Shown piece after piece: positions 8,373 to 15,886 of a stretch of 26,620 bases of DNA. The notes beneath the pieces are model-generated. The model was not told the DNA's origin, made no database searches, and worked only from the letters and a program-made list of their open reading frames with translations. This stretch comes from Leptolinea sp. UBA5366 (lineage in GTDB: Bacteria > Chloroflexota > Anaerolineae > Anaerolineales > Anaerolineaceae), in the NCBI GenBank assembly GCA_002407845.1, contig DHPK01000018.1, forward strand, positions 8,672 to 35,291, given 5' to 3'. The position numbers and the translations under genes are program-made. Every line of letters begins with the position of its first letter. Positions within the stretch are counted from its first letter, which is position 1.

Positions 8373-9345
8373 TGTCAAGAAAATGACTTTCCTCCAAAAA
8401 GTAAACGGCTTTATTCAGAAAAGCCCGGCAAGAATGGCGATCATTATCGCGACTCTGCTCTATGGAATCACGGTTGCCATGGTTCCGACCGCGCTGAATT
8501 TGAGCGCGATCACCTCGATCATCATGCTGACGCTGCTGCTCAGTTTTGCTTCAGCTGGCCAGACGATCGTTCTGATTGCGGGCGGAATGGATTTCACAGT
8601 CGGCGCCGTCATGTCGGCAGGGGCAATCATTACTACCGCTATCATGAACGGTCAAGACGGCAACTTTGTCAAAACGCTCGTGGTCGTACTCCTGTCCAGC
8701 GCCGGAATCGGCCTGCTGAACGGCATCTGCACTGTTAAAATCGGTCTGCCTGCCATGATCGTCACGATGGCGATCAGCAACGTTGTCAATCGCCTGACTT
8801 ACGTCCTGACGGATGGTAGCCCGCTCGGATACGCCTCACCTGCGTTTATCAAATCCGTCACCTCAAAAATTTTAGGATTTGTCCCCTCGCTGGCACTCTA
8901 TGGCTTGGTAATATTCCCGATTGTTTTCTATCTGCTGTATTTTTCTCGGTTGGGGAAACAAGTTTATCTGGTTGGCAACAATGACAACGCCGCGCGCCTG
9001 AATGGCATCAACACCAGCAAAGTCAAGATCCTGACCTATGTCATTTCCGCGACGCTGTCAGGGTTCACCGGCATGTTAGGCGCAGGGTACATGCAGAGCG
9101 CCAAATGCCAGATGTTTGACGGATATGCCTTCAATTCGCTGATTGCTGTGATCGTCGGCGGAACAGCGCTGTCCGGCGGTGTCGGGACTTACACCGGCTC
9201 GATTGCCGGCGCACTTTTGATGGTTGTGCTAACCAACATGCTGACCGCACTTTCGCTTTCTCAGCCCGTCCGCAACATTGCCATGGGCATTGTGATGATC
9301 AGTCTGCTGATCCTTTACAACCGCGAAAAATCTGTCCGCCAATAA
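8356..9345 (+). CDS. Sugar ABC transporter permease 2
   Basis: A 329-residue polytopic membrane protein of the same BPD_transp_2 family as the preceding gene but clearly diverged from it. Family features are GGMDFTVGAVMSAGAIITT (about residues 76-94), the coupling loop YFSRLGKQVYLVGNNDNAARLNGI, and the GGTALSGGVGTYTGS stretch. Its start overlaps the end of permease 1 by 17 bases and has its own strong ribosome site (GGAGG, 8347-8351), so the two subunits are made in matched amounts. It completes the importer of binding protein, ATPase and two permeases. Confidence 0.92.
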   Translation: MVQTHSVKKMTFLQKVNGFIQKSPARMAIIIATLLYGITVAMVPTALNLSAITSIIMLTLLLSFASAGQTIVLIAGGMDFTVGAVMSAGAIITTAIMNGQDGNFVKTLVVVLLSSAGIGLLNGICTVKIGLPAMIVTMAISNVVNRLTYVLTDGSPLGYASPAFIKSVTSKILGFVPSLALYGLVIFPIVFYLLYFSRLGKQVYLVGNNDNAARLNGINTSKVKILTYVISATLSGFTGMLGAGYMQSAKCQMFDGYAFNSLIAVIVGGTALSGGVGTYTGSIAGALLMVVLTNMLTALSLSQPVRNIAMGIVMISLLILYNREKSVRQ

Positions 9346-9382
9346 TTCAGGAGTTCTCTACAAGAAAATTGAAGGAGTAAAA

Positions 9383-10498
9383 ATGGAAAAAGATCTGCTG
9401 ATCAGCAAAATCGTTGATGCGACCAAACCGCCTCGAATCGAAAGAAAAGATTGGCGGATTGCCTGCATCGGATCTGGATTTATCATGCGGGACTGTCATT
9501 TGCGCGCCTATCAGGATATCGGTCTGCAGCCTATTGCAATTGCATCCCGCCAGCGCAAAAACAGCCAGTCTGTCGCCGATCAATACCAGATACCCAACGT
9601 TTACGATACTTGGATGGAAATGCTGCAAAACGATGCAATCGAGATCGTGGACATTGCAATCCCGCCCGATAAACAACTGGAAGTGGTTGAAGAGGCTTGC
9701 CGTCATCCAAACATCAAAGGCATTCTCTGTCAAAAACCGGTCGCTATGAATCTTCAGGAAGCGCGCCGGATCGCAGAACTGGCGGAGCAGACCGGAAAAA
9801 AAATCGCGGTGAATTCGAACATGCGCTATGACCAGTCCATGCGCGCGCTGAAATACCTTTTGGATCAGCGGCTGCTTGGCGACCCGGTTCTCGCGACAAT
9901 CGAAATGCGCGCCATTCCTCATTGGCAGGAGTTTCTCAAACAATATGACCGGCTTGAGCTTTACGGCATGGGAATTCACCATATCGACATTTTCCGCTTC
10001 TTATTCGGCGACCCGGAAGATATCACCGCCATCTGCCGAACGGATCCGCGAACGCAATTCCCCCATCGGGACGGCATCACGCAATACACGTATAAATACG
10101 CAGATGATTTGATGTGCACCAGTCTGGATGATGTCTGGGCGGGGCCAAACGAACCATGCGAAAAGGACATCTACATTAAGTGGCGCGTTGAAGGGACCGA
10201 AGGCATGGCAAAAGGGACGATCGGCTGGCCAATGTATCCAGCGCGCGAACCCAGCACACTGGTCTTCACCTGTAAACAATATCCCAATCAATGGATTGAG
10301 CCCAAATGGGATCAGGTTTGGTTTCCAGACGCATTTCAAGGAACCATGTCCAGTCTGCTGGCAGCCATTGAGCAGAACCAGGAGCCCGAAATTAGCATCG
10401 CTGACAACGTGAACACAATCGGCTGTGTCGAAGCCTGTTACCAATCGATCGAGTCAAAGAAGACTGTTCGTCTGGATCAGGTGCTGCGTCAGGATTGA
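9383..10498 (+). CDS. Gfo/Idh/MocA family NAD(P)-dependent oxidoreductase
   Basis: A 371-residue cytoplasmic dehydrogenase. The N-terminal Rossmann domain carries RIACIGSGFIMRDCHLRAY with G30, G32 in the dinucleotide-binding turn. The EKP motif reads QKP (K118 is the likely catalytic Lys). The C-terminal catalytic domain has GMGIHHIDIFRFL, where H199/H200 and D202 match the family's G-x-H-x-x-D. Such enzymes oxidise or reduce a sugar or inositol hydroxyl (for example IolG, glucose-fructose oxidoreductase, levoglucosan dehydrogenase LgdA, C-glycoside 3-dehydrogenase DgpA). Good ribosome site GAAGGAG. It lies between the importer and a TIM-barrel enzyme, so it probably acts on the imported sugar. 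Substrate and position of oxidation are unknown. Confidence 0.9.
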   Translation: MEKDLLISKIVDATKPPRIERKDWRIACIGSGFIMRDCHLRAYQDIGLQPIAIASRQRKNSQSVADQYQIPNVYDTWMEMLQNDAIEIVDIAIPPDKQLEVVEEACRHPNIKGILCQKPVAMNLQEARRIAELAEQTGKKIAVNSNMRYDQSMRALKYLLDQRLLGDPVLATIEMRAIPHWQEFLKQYDRLELYGMGIHHIDIFRFLFGDPEDITAICRTDPRTQFPHRDGITQYTYKYADDLMCTSLDDVWAGPNEPCEKDIYIKWRVEGTEGMAKGTIGWPMYPAREPSTLVFTCKQYPNQWIEPKWDQVWFPDAFQGTMSSLLAAIEQNQEPEISIADNVNTIGCVEACYQSIESKKTVRLDQVLRQD

Positions 10499-10517
10499 GA
10501 ATCAAACAGGAGAGAAA

Positions 10518-11420
10518 ATGTTAAGCGTTGGAATTTTCACTGGATATTATCCATATACAATTGATGAGACGATCAAACAGATCAAAGATCAGGGGTTCAG
10601 CTGCGTTCAGCTTGATGTTTCGTTCAAAGACTGCGACGCAACCAGAGGCGAGCTGACCCACGAGAAAGCGGTCGAAATTCGCGAAAAGTTTCGGGATGCC
10701 AACCTGCCTATCATCGCGATTTCTGCCTATACGAACTTTATCCATCCCAATCCAACCAAGCGGCAGGCGAATATCGACTATTTGAAAATGATGATTGATC
10801 ATGCCCGCACGCTCGGCAGCGCTTATGTCTGCAGCGAAACCGGCACGTATAACGAGGACAGCGACTGGGTCTGGAATGATCTGAACGGAACCGAGCAGGT
10901 TTATCAAGAGACGCTGGCAATCGTTAAGGACATCGTGGCTTACGCAGAGAAAAACGATGTGACCTTCCTCGTTGAAAACTATGTGAACAACGTGATCGGT
11001 TCCGTTGAGCAGATTGAGCGGCTTTTCAACGATGTGCAATCAGACAACATTGGTTTGATTTGCGATCCAACGAATTATTTTAAGGAATCCAACATCGGCA
11101 ACATGGATCAGGAGCTGGAGAAAATTTTCGATCGGCTCAGTCCTTATATGAAAATTGCACATGCCAAGGACTGCAAACTGGCAGCAGATGTTTCAGAAAA
11201 ACATGCAGCGATTGACGCCGACGAATCCCACACATTCCGAGGGGCAGGCGGGGTTGAATTGCCGGCAGCGGGGCTGGGAGATCTGAACTATGATCTTTAT
11301 ACTAAACTGCTCTACAAGCACCACTCAAATATGCCGCTCATCATCGAACACGTCGATGAGGGGGGCATTCCGGCAGCGAAACGCTTTGTAGATGAGACGC
11401 TGAAAAAAGTCGGCGCCTGA
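10518..11420 (+). CDS. Sugar phosphate isomerase/epimerase-like TIM-barrel protein (second copy)
   Basis: A 300-residue protein of the AP endonuclease 2-like TIM-barrel family. ATG 10518 is chosen because of the AGGAGAG site just upstream and because MLSVGIFTGYYPYT forms the first barrel strand. The expected metal ligands are present: E153 (FLVENYVNN), D183 (ICDPTNYF), H215 (IAHAKDCK) and E277 (LIIEHVD), in contrast to the first copy at 3580, which has Gln at the first of these. Related enzymes isomerise, epimerise, dehydrate or beta-eliminate sugars and keto-sugars. It lies 19 bases after the oxidoreductase and 17 before the ROK kinase, so all three probably act in one pathway. The reaction cannot be told from sequence alone. 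Confidence 0.88.
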   Translation: MLSVGIFTGYYPYTIDETIKQIKDQGFSCVQLDVSFKDCDATRGELTHEKAVEIREKFRDANLPIIAISAYTNFIHPNPTKRQANIDYLKMMIDHARTLGSAYVCSETGTYNEDSDWVWNDLNGTEQVYQETLAIVKDIVAYAEKNDVTFLVENYVNNVIGSVEQIERLFNDVQSDNIGLICDPTNYFKESNIGNMDQELEKIFDRLSPYMKIAHAKDCKLAADVSEKHAAIDADESHTFRGAGGVELPAAGLGDLNYDLYTKLLYKHHSNMPLIIEHVDEGGIPAAKRFVDETLKKVGA

Positions 11421-11437
11421 TCGGGCAGGCAAAACTG

Positions 11438-12385
11438 ATGAAATACAATCTCGGAATCGACTTAGGCGGGACAAAAATCGCAGCCGGCATTGTCGATGAA
11501 CATTACACGATCATCGGCCGCGCCACTGCTCCGACTGTGTTTGAGCGTGGGTTTGAAAATATTGTTGAAGATATCGCCGGAACAGCCCAAAAGGTACTGG
11601 AAGAAAACGGGTTGTCTTTCTCAGACGTCGGTTCGATTGGGGTCGGGGTTCCAAGTTCGATTGACTCGCATAGCGGAAGAATCATTTTTGCAAACAATCT
11701 CGATTGGAAAAATGTTGACTTTTTGGCAGAATTCAGCCGGTATACCAGCGTACCGACTTTTATCGGCAACGATGCGGACTGTGCAGCGCTCGCTGAATGC
11801 ACTGCCGGAGCTGCCCGCAATTATTCCAATATTTTAATGATCACGCTCGGCACGGGTGTCGGCGGCGGAATTGTCATCAACAAGAAGATTTTTCCAGGCG
11901 GAAACGGCTTCGGCTGCGAACCAGGCCACATTACGATTGTGATGGACGGGCAGCTTTGCACCTGCGGCAGAAAAGGCTGCCTCGAGGCTTACGCCTCGCT
12001 CTACGGGCTGATGCGCGACACCGGAATTGCGATGGCAAATGACCCCGAATCGCAGCTGCATGATTTATGCGGGCATGACAGTTCAAAAGTAGACAGCCGA
12101 ATGGTCTTCAGCGCCGCAAAAAATGGCGACGCGACTGCATTGCAGCTCGTTAATAAATTTCAGCATTATCTGGCAGTTGGGCTCAGCAGCTACGCCACGA
12201 TTCTGCGGCCGGAAGCGATCATCATCGGCGGAGGATTAAGCCATCAGGGGGAATATCTGATTGGACCGGTTCGCCGCGAAGTATTGGAAACATACTATGC
12301 GCATGACGTTGTGCCCCCGCCAGCCATCCTCCAAGCCGAATTGGGGAATGACGCAGGGATTATCGGCGCATCGCTGTTATCATAA
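11438..12385 (+). CDS. ROK family sugar kinase
   Basis: A 315-residue kinase that would transfer phosphate from ATP to a hexose or N-acylhexosamine. The phosphate-binding DLGGTK (residues 8-13) is present, as are the catalytic Asp in GNDADCAA (D112), the ROK E-x-x-H motif (E161, H164 in EPGH) and the zinc-binding C-x-C-G-x-x-G-C (C174, C176, C181). There is no N-terminal helix-turn-helix, so it is an enzyme and not a ROK repressor. It is the last gene of the sugar operon, directly followed by a terminator, and fits phosphorylation of a sugar released by the upstream enzymes (glucokinase-like). Confidence 0.92.
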   Translation: MKYNLGIDLGGTKIAAGIVDEHYTIIGRATAPTVFERGFENIVEDIAGTAQKVLEENGLSFSDVGSIGVGVPSSIDSHSGRIIFANNLDWKNVDFLAEFSRYTSVPTFIGNDADCAALAECTAGAARNYSNILMITLGTGVGGGIVINKKIFPGGNGFGCEPGHITIVMDGQLCTCGRKGCLEAYASLYGLMRDTGIAMANDPESQLHDLCGHDSSKVDSRMVFSAAKNGDATALQLVNKFQHYLAVGLSSYATILRPEAIIIGGGLSHQGEYLIGPVRREVLETYYAHDVVPPPAILQAELGNDAGIIGASLLS

Positions 12386-12388
12386 ACG

Positions 12389-12420
12389 ACGGCCACCCGT
12401 ATAATGGGTGGCCGTTTCTT
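12389..12420 (+). terminator. Rho-independent terminator of the sugar operon
   Basis: ACGGCCACCC (12389-12398) pairs perfectly with GGGTGGCCGT (12406-12415) around a 7-base loop and is followed by TTCTT. It lies four bases after the ROK kinase stop. The minus-strand operon converges here; on that strand the T run is poor, so it is a weaker terminator in that direction. Confidence 0.85.
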
Positions 12421-12490
12421 AAAATCGTTTCCTTATTTGCATAATGACATGAAGAAGAGAAGAAGAAAATGACTCTCTTTTTTTTGCTGC

Positions 12491-13138
12491 TTACTTACTT
12501 CTGGCGATATTTATTTTCTCAATAAACAGTTTTGCTGTCTCAGTGATCTTTGCATAATTTCCATCTTTCGCCGCACCGGTCAGGCTGCTGCCTGCCCCAA
12601 CTGCAACAGCGCCTGCTTTGATCCACTCCCCGACATTATCCAATGATACGCCGCCAGTCGGCATCAAATACGCATGCGGCAACGGACCGTGAATCGATTT
12701 GATAATTTGTGGACCAAACAATTCTCCCGGGAAGATCTTAATAATGTCAGCTCCAGCTTCCATCCCCATTATCACTTCACGAATGCTCATCGCACCGGGC
12801 ATGACTGGAACGCGATAGCGATTGCACAAACGAATCGTATCCAAATCGAACGCAGGTCCGACTATGTACTGTGCGCCAGCCAGAATTGCAGTTCTCGCAG
12901 TTTCCGGATCCAGGACTGTGCCGGCTCCGATAATAAAATCTTCTGAGCCTTTGTATTCTTCGGACAATCTCTGAATAATTTCGGTAACACCCGGGACTGT
13001 GTATGTCAGTTCAATACCGGCAACGCCGCCTTTAATACATGCATCTGCAATTTTCAATGCATCATCAGTGTTCTTTGCCCGAACGACAGCAACCAGACCA
13101 CACGCTTTCAATTTCGAAATAACCTGTTCTTTTACCAT
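12491..13138 (-). CDS. eda: KDPG/KHG-type aldolase
   Basis: A 215-residue class I aldolase of the 2-keto-3-deoxy-6-phosphogluconate / 2-keto-4-hydroxyglutarate family, of usual length. The Schiff-base lysine is K134 (ADIIKIFPGELFG) and the catalytic glutamate E43 (GIELTYT); GAGTVLD, PVMPGA and MPTGGV are typical phosphate-site and barrel motifs. It cleaves a 2-keto-3-deoxy acid (phosphate) to pyruvate and an aldehyde. The ATG has a GAGGT ribosome site. It is the last gene of a three-gene minus-strand operon, 14 bases after the FGGY kinase. No Entner-Doudoroff dehydratase is visible here, so the substrate may not be KDPG itself. Confidence 0.9.
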   Translation of the reverse strand: MVKEQVISKLKACGLVAVVRAKNTDDALKIADACIKGGVAGIELTYTVPGVTEIIQRLSEEYKGSEDFIIGAGTVLDPETARTAILAGAQYIVGPAFDLDTIRLCNRYRVPVMPGAMSIREVIMGMEAGADIIKIFPGELFGPQIIKSIHGPLPHAYLMPTGGVSLDNVGEWIKAGAVAVGAGSSLTGAAKDGNYAKITETAKLFIEKINIARSK

Positions 13139-13152
13139 TCATACCTCACATT

Positions 13153-14670
13153 TTATTCAGACATTTTATCAAAAACGTTTAACAAGGAAAAATAACACAA
13201 GTCAAACATTTCTTTAACGTTTTTATATTTTAAAGCATTGTCCGGATCAGGCAGGTTTTCTTCCTGAATTTCCAGAAAACTATCGATTGCAGAAAAATCT
13301 TTAAACAAACCAACTCCAACACCTCCTGTTACGGCAGCCCCCATCGAAGTCGCCTCTTCCAGCAATCTTGGGACAACGATTCGCACGTTATAGACATCTG
13401 CCATGATCTGACGCCAGACCTGTCCTTTGGCACCGCCGCCAATCACGAGGATTTCATCAACCTCAATATAATTTCTGAGAACTTCCAGAATGATATTCAA
13501 GTTCAGCGTTATTCCTTCAAGCACGCTCCGAAAAACATCAGACCGTTTGCTTTCCATCTTCAAACCGATGAATGCTCCTTTTGCATTGACATTCCACCTC
13601 GGCGCCCGTTCTCCTAATAAATATGGCAGGAAAATTAGTCCATTGCTGCCAACCGGGCTTTTGGCTCCTTCTTGGTTCATGAAATCATATGGACTTACTC
13701 CTGCTTTAAGCGCTTCTGCTGTTTCGATCCAGGCAATTTGTGTTTTCAGCCAATTGTAAGAACCACCGGCACATTGCATTGTGCCGTTCGGTGCGTATAA
13801 GCCGGGAACAATATGAGCCCAGGTGATGGTTCGCATCTGATCATCAAACACAGGGACCTCTGTCGTCGAGGCAATCCAAGCTGATGAGCCAATGTAGGAA
13901 AAAGTCTTTCCGGGCTTTATCGAGCCAGCGCCGACGTTTGCGCAACAGCCATCCCCTCCGCCCATCACGACCGGTGTATCGACCGCAAGTCCAGTTGCCG
14001 CTGCAGCTGCTGCAGTGACGCCTCCTGCGATGTGCGTGCTCGGAACAAGTTCCGGCAGTTTGTCTCCATCAATTCTTGCATAATCCAGAATGCGCTCAGA
14101 CCATTTTAAGCTTTTTAGATCAATGCAGGCATTGCTCGTCCCATCGCTCGGCTCCGTGTAAAATTTCCCTGTCAGCCGAAAAATGATGAAATCCTTCGCA
14201 TTCAGTGTTATATATGTATTCTCATAAATTTCAGGCTCATTGTCCCGCACCCACATTAATTTTTGAATTCCGTAAGAGGCGGTGTTTCTATGTCCGACAA
14301 TGTGATAAAAATCGACTAAGGAAATCTTTTGACCTAATTCTTCTGCCTGTTTTTGAGCTCTTTGATCTGCCCAGATAATTGATTTGCGCAAAGGGGTGCC
14401 CGATTTATCAACGCATAAACACCCCATCATTTGTCCGGAAAACGAAATTACTGCAATGTCTTTGTTACTGATTCCTGACTTTTCGATCAGTTGTTTCGTC
14501 GTTACGCAAATCGCTTCCCACCAATCCTCGGGGTCCTGCTCCGCCCAGGTTCCGTTAAAATAGTCGGTTTCATAATGAAAAACTTCGCTTTGAATAAGCT
14601 GCCCTTTTTCGTTGAACAGCGTTGCTTTATTTCCGGAGGTTCCTAAATCGTGTGCCAGTATGTATTTCAA
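13153..14670 (-). CDS. FGGY family carbohydrate kinase (xylulokinase-like)
   Basis: A 505-residue sugar kinase with the two-domain FGGY fold. The N-terminal HDLGTSGNK (D8) binds ATP phosphate, GGGDGCCANVGAG holds the likely catalytic Asp (D240), and GGGAKGQVWRQIMAD is the C-terminal nucleotide-binding motif. Overall closest to xylulokinases (COG1070). The xylulokinase substrate motif SGQMHG reads SGQMMG here (residues 78-83), with the substrate-contacting His replaced by Met, so xylulose is not a safe call. The start codon is TTG, with GAGG eight bases upstream. It sits between a 2-hydroxyacid dehydrogenase and a KDPG-type aldolase, so the substrate may be a sugar acid or deoxy-keto acid. Confidence 0.9.
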   Translation of the reverse strand: MKYILAHDLGTSGNKATLFNEKGQLIQSEVFHYETDYFNGTWAEQDPEDWWEAICVTTKQLIEKSGISNKDIAVISFSGQMMGCLCVDKSGTPLRKSIIWADQRAQKQAEELGQKISLVDFYHIVGHRNTASYGIQKLMWVRDNEPEIYENTYITLNAKDFIIFRLTGKFYTEPSDGTSNACIDLKSLKWSERILDYARIDGDKLPELVPSTHIAGGVTAAAAAATGLAVDTPVVMGGGDGCCANVGAGSIKPGKTFSYIGSSAWIASTTEVPVFDDQMRTITWAHIVPGLYAPNGTMQCAGGSYNWLKTQIAWIETAEALKAGVSPYDFMNQEGAKSPVGSNGLIFLPYLLGERAPRWNVNAKGAFIGLKMESKRSDVFRSVLEGITLNLNIILEVLRNYIEVDEILVIGGGAKGQVWRQIMADVYNVRIVVPRLLEEATSMGAAVTGGVGVGLFKDFSAIDSFLEIQEENLPDPDNALKYKNVKEMFDLCYFSLLNVFDKMSE

Positions 14671-14680
14671 AATTTCCTCT

Positions 14681-15604
14681 TTAGTTAAACAGGTCGCGGA
14701 TTAAATTTTCAGTTGCCATGCGCCCCATGTTATAGGCTGCCCCAGTCGTAGAAGCTGCACAATGTGATCCAATGATCACATTTTCCAAAGTGAACCATTC
14801 CTTGTTTGAAGGCGGCTCCTCCATGAAGACATCCATGCCAGCGCCATAAATTCGGTTTTCCTTGAGCGCTTGCAGTAAAGCCTCCTCGTTGATCAACCCG
14901 CCGCGGGCAGTGTTGACTACAATCGCGGTCGGTTTCATCATCGCTAATTGATCAGCGTCGATAAAATTCCGCGTTTCAGGCAGCAAAGGCAGATGCAGCG
15001 AGATAAAATCCGCTTCCCGGAAAATCTCCTCGGGACTGGCTTTGATGATCCCGTTTTTCTGCACATACTCCTCATCCCAATACGAATCAAAAGCCAGCAC
15101 GCGCATATTGAAACCCTGAGCTCTCTGAGCCACCAGCTTGCCAATCGCACCGAATCCAAGGATGCCGATCGTTTTTCGGCTCACGTCAATCGTCGTAATC
15201 TTTTTCCAGTCTGAATTTCTGCATCTTGCATCAATCGGCAGAATCTTCCGGGCTAATGCCAGCATCAAGGTCATCGCATAATCAGCGACTGCTTCAGAAT
15301 TCGCGCCAACTGTCCGGGACACTTTTATTCCTCTTTGAGCCGCCGTTTCAAGATCGATATTATCAACGCCGACACCATATTTTGAGATCACTTTCAGCTT
15401 TTCTGCAGCGTTGATCACTTCACCATCCAGCGGATCAACCCCAATAATCACCCCGTTACAGTCGCGCAGTCTTTCAATCATCTGCTCTTTGGATAGGATT
15501 CCAGCAGTATCGTTGAGCGAATAATCAATGCCGGCTTCTTTCAGCATCTCAAATACACCCGGATCAGTTTTTCCATAGGATCGTGGAGTAATCAGGACTT
15601 TCAT
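14681..15604 (-). CDS. D-2-hydroxyacid dehydrogenase (phosphoglycerate dehydrogenase-like)
   Basis: A 307-residue NAD(P)-dependent dehydrogenase. The nucleotide-binding GFGAIG spans residues 150-155 and the catalytic triad of the family is present as R234 (NTARGG), E263 (MEEPP) and H281 (GSHCAAS). It lacks the C-terminal regulatory ACT domain of biosynthetic SerA and stands in a catabolic cassette, so serine synthesis is unlikely. It probably interconverts a 2-oxo and a 2-hydroxy acid, as 2-ketogluconate and hydroxypyruvate reductases do. First gene of the operon; ribosome site AAGAGG; the kinase follows after 10 bases. The physiological direction and the substrate are unknown. Confidence 0.9.
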   Translation of the reverse strand: MKVLITPRSYGKTDPGVFEMLKEAGIDYSLNDTAGILSKEQMIERLRDCNGVIIGVDPLDGEVINAAEKLKVISKYGVGVDNIDLETAAQRGIKVSRTVGANSEAVADYAMTLMLALARKILPIDARCRNSDWKKITTIDVSRKTIGILGFGAIGKLVAQRAQGFNMRVLAFDSYWDEEYVQKNGIIKASPEEIFREADFISLHLPLLPETRNFIDADQLAMMKPTAIVVNTARGGLINEEALLQALKENRIYGAGMDVFMEEPPSNKEWFTLENVIIGSHCAASTTGAAYNMGRMATENLIRDLFN

Positions 15605-15622
15605 GGGACCTCTTTAAAAATT

Positions 15623-15652
15623 ATTAGCGTTTTCCAAGTACTCTTTAGTCAA
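15623..15652 (-). promoter_or_regulatory. Possible promoter of the dehydrogenase-kinase-aldolase operon
   Basis: On the minus strand TTGACT (15647-15652) and GCTAAT (15623-15628) are 18 bases apart, with five and four matches to the -35 and -10 consensus. Transcription would begin near 15616, leaving a very short leader that still holds the AAGAGG ribosome site. The minus-strand stretch GGAAAACGCTAATA over the -10 box resembles a cre operator imperfectly. Alternative promoters in the A/T-rich region further upstream cannot be excluded. Confidence 0.35.
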
Positions 15653-15680
15653 TGATAATACAGGATTTAAAAAGGATGCG

Positions 15681-15777
15681 AGAATTGAGCGATGTTTCCT
15701 TCACAACTTCAAAATTCATAATTTAAAAAGATGAATCACAGCGGTCAATTTCAGCCAATGCCACGTTGCTCAATTCT
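15681..15777. repeat. Long-arm inverted repeat in the intergenic region
   Basis: AGAATTGAGCGATGT (15681-15695) and ACGTTGCTCAATTCT (15763-15777) are complementary over 15 positions: 13 Watson-Crick pairs and two G-T pairs, with 67 bases between. As RNA this would be an unbroken 15-bp stem; as DNA it is two inverted binding-site-like boxes about 82 bases apart. It lies in the 276-base gene-free stretch between the dehydrogenase start (15604) and the ABC ATPase stop (15881), otherwise A/T-rich. Confidence 0.6.
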
Positions 15778-15817
15778 GAAGACCCTCAGGAAATTTAAAT
15801 TATTAATATATAGGAAA

Positions 15818-15833
15818 TCTATCGATTGATAGA
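15818..15833. repeat. 16-bp palindrome, candidate operator
   Basis: TCTATCGATTGATAGA is self-complementary except for one mismatched pair (positions 7 and 10), giving arms TCTATC and GATAGA. It lies upstream of the dehydrogenase operon. It could be a regulator site; no regulator is encoded next to it. Confidence 0.35.
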
Positions 15834-15841
15834 CACTGGGG

Positions 15842-15886
15842 AACTGATTCGTTACCTGCGAATCAACGAAAAACCGCAGATCAGTT
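15842..15886 (-). other. Alternative hairpins at the 3' end of the ABC ATPase gene
   Basis: Two mutually exclusive foldings are visible. One pairs AACTGAT (15842-15848) with ATCAGTT (15880-15886) and, inside, CTGCG (15856-15860) with CGCAG (15875-15879). The other pairs TGATTCG (15845-15851) with CGAATCA (15859-15865). The outer stem takes in the ATPase stop codon. No T run follows on the minus strand, so it is at best a weak terminator or an mRNA-end structure. Confidence 0.35.

Noticed and set aside
9347..9982. Open frame of 211 codons on the minus strand
   Set aside because: It lies fully opposite the Gfo/Idh/MocA gene, shows no family motif, and has no ribosome site; it is a shadow frame.
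10001..10444. Open frame of 147 codons on the minus strand
   Set aside because: Antisense to the oxidoreductase C-terminal domain, with random-looking composition.
12421..12445. cre-like site TAAAATCGTTTCCT after the ROK terminator
   Set aside because: It misses fixed consensus bases and lies between two converging genes where no promoter is expected.
14681..15604. Biosynthetic 3-phosphoglycerate dehydrogenase SerA
   Set aside because: At 307 residues it lacks the regulatory C-terminal domain and stands with a sugar kinase and an aldolase, so a catabolic 2-hydroxyacid enzyme is more likely.
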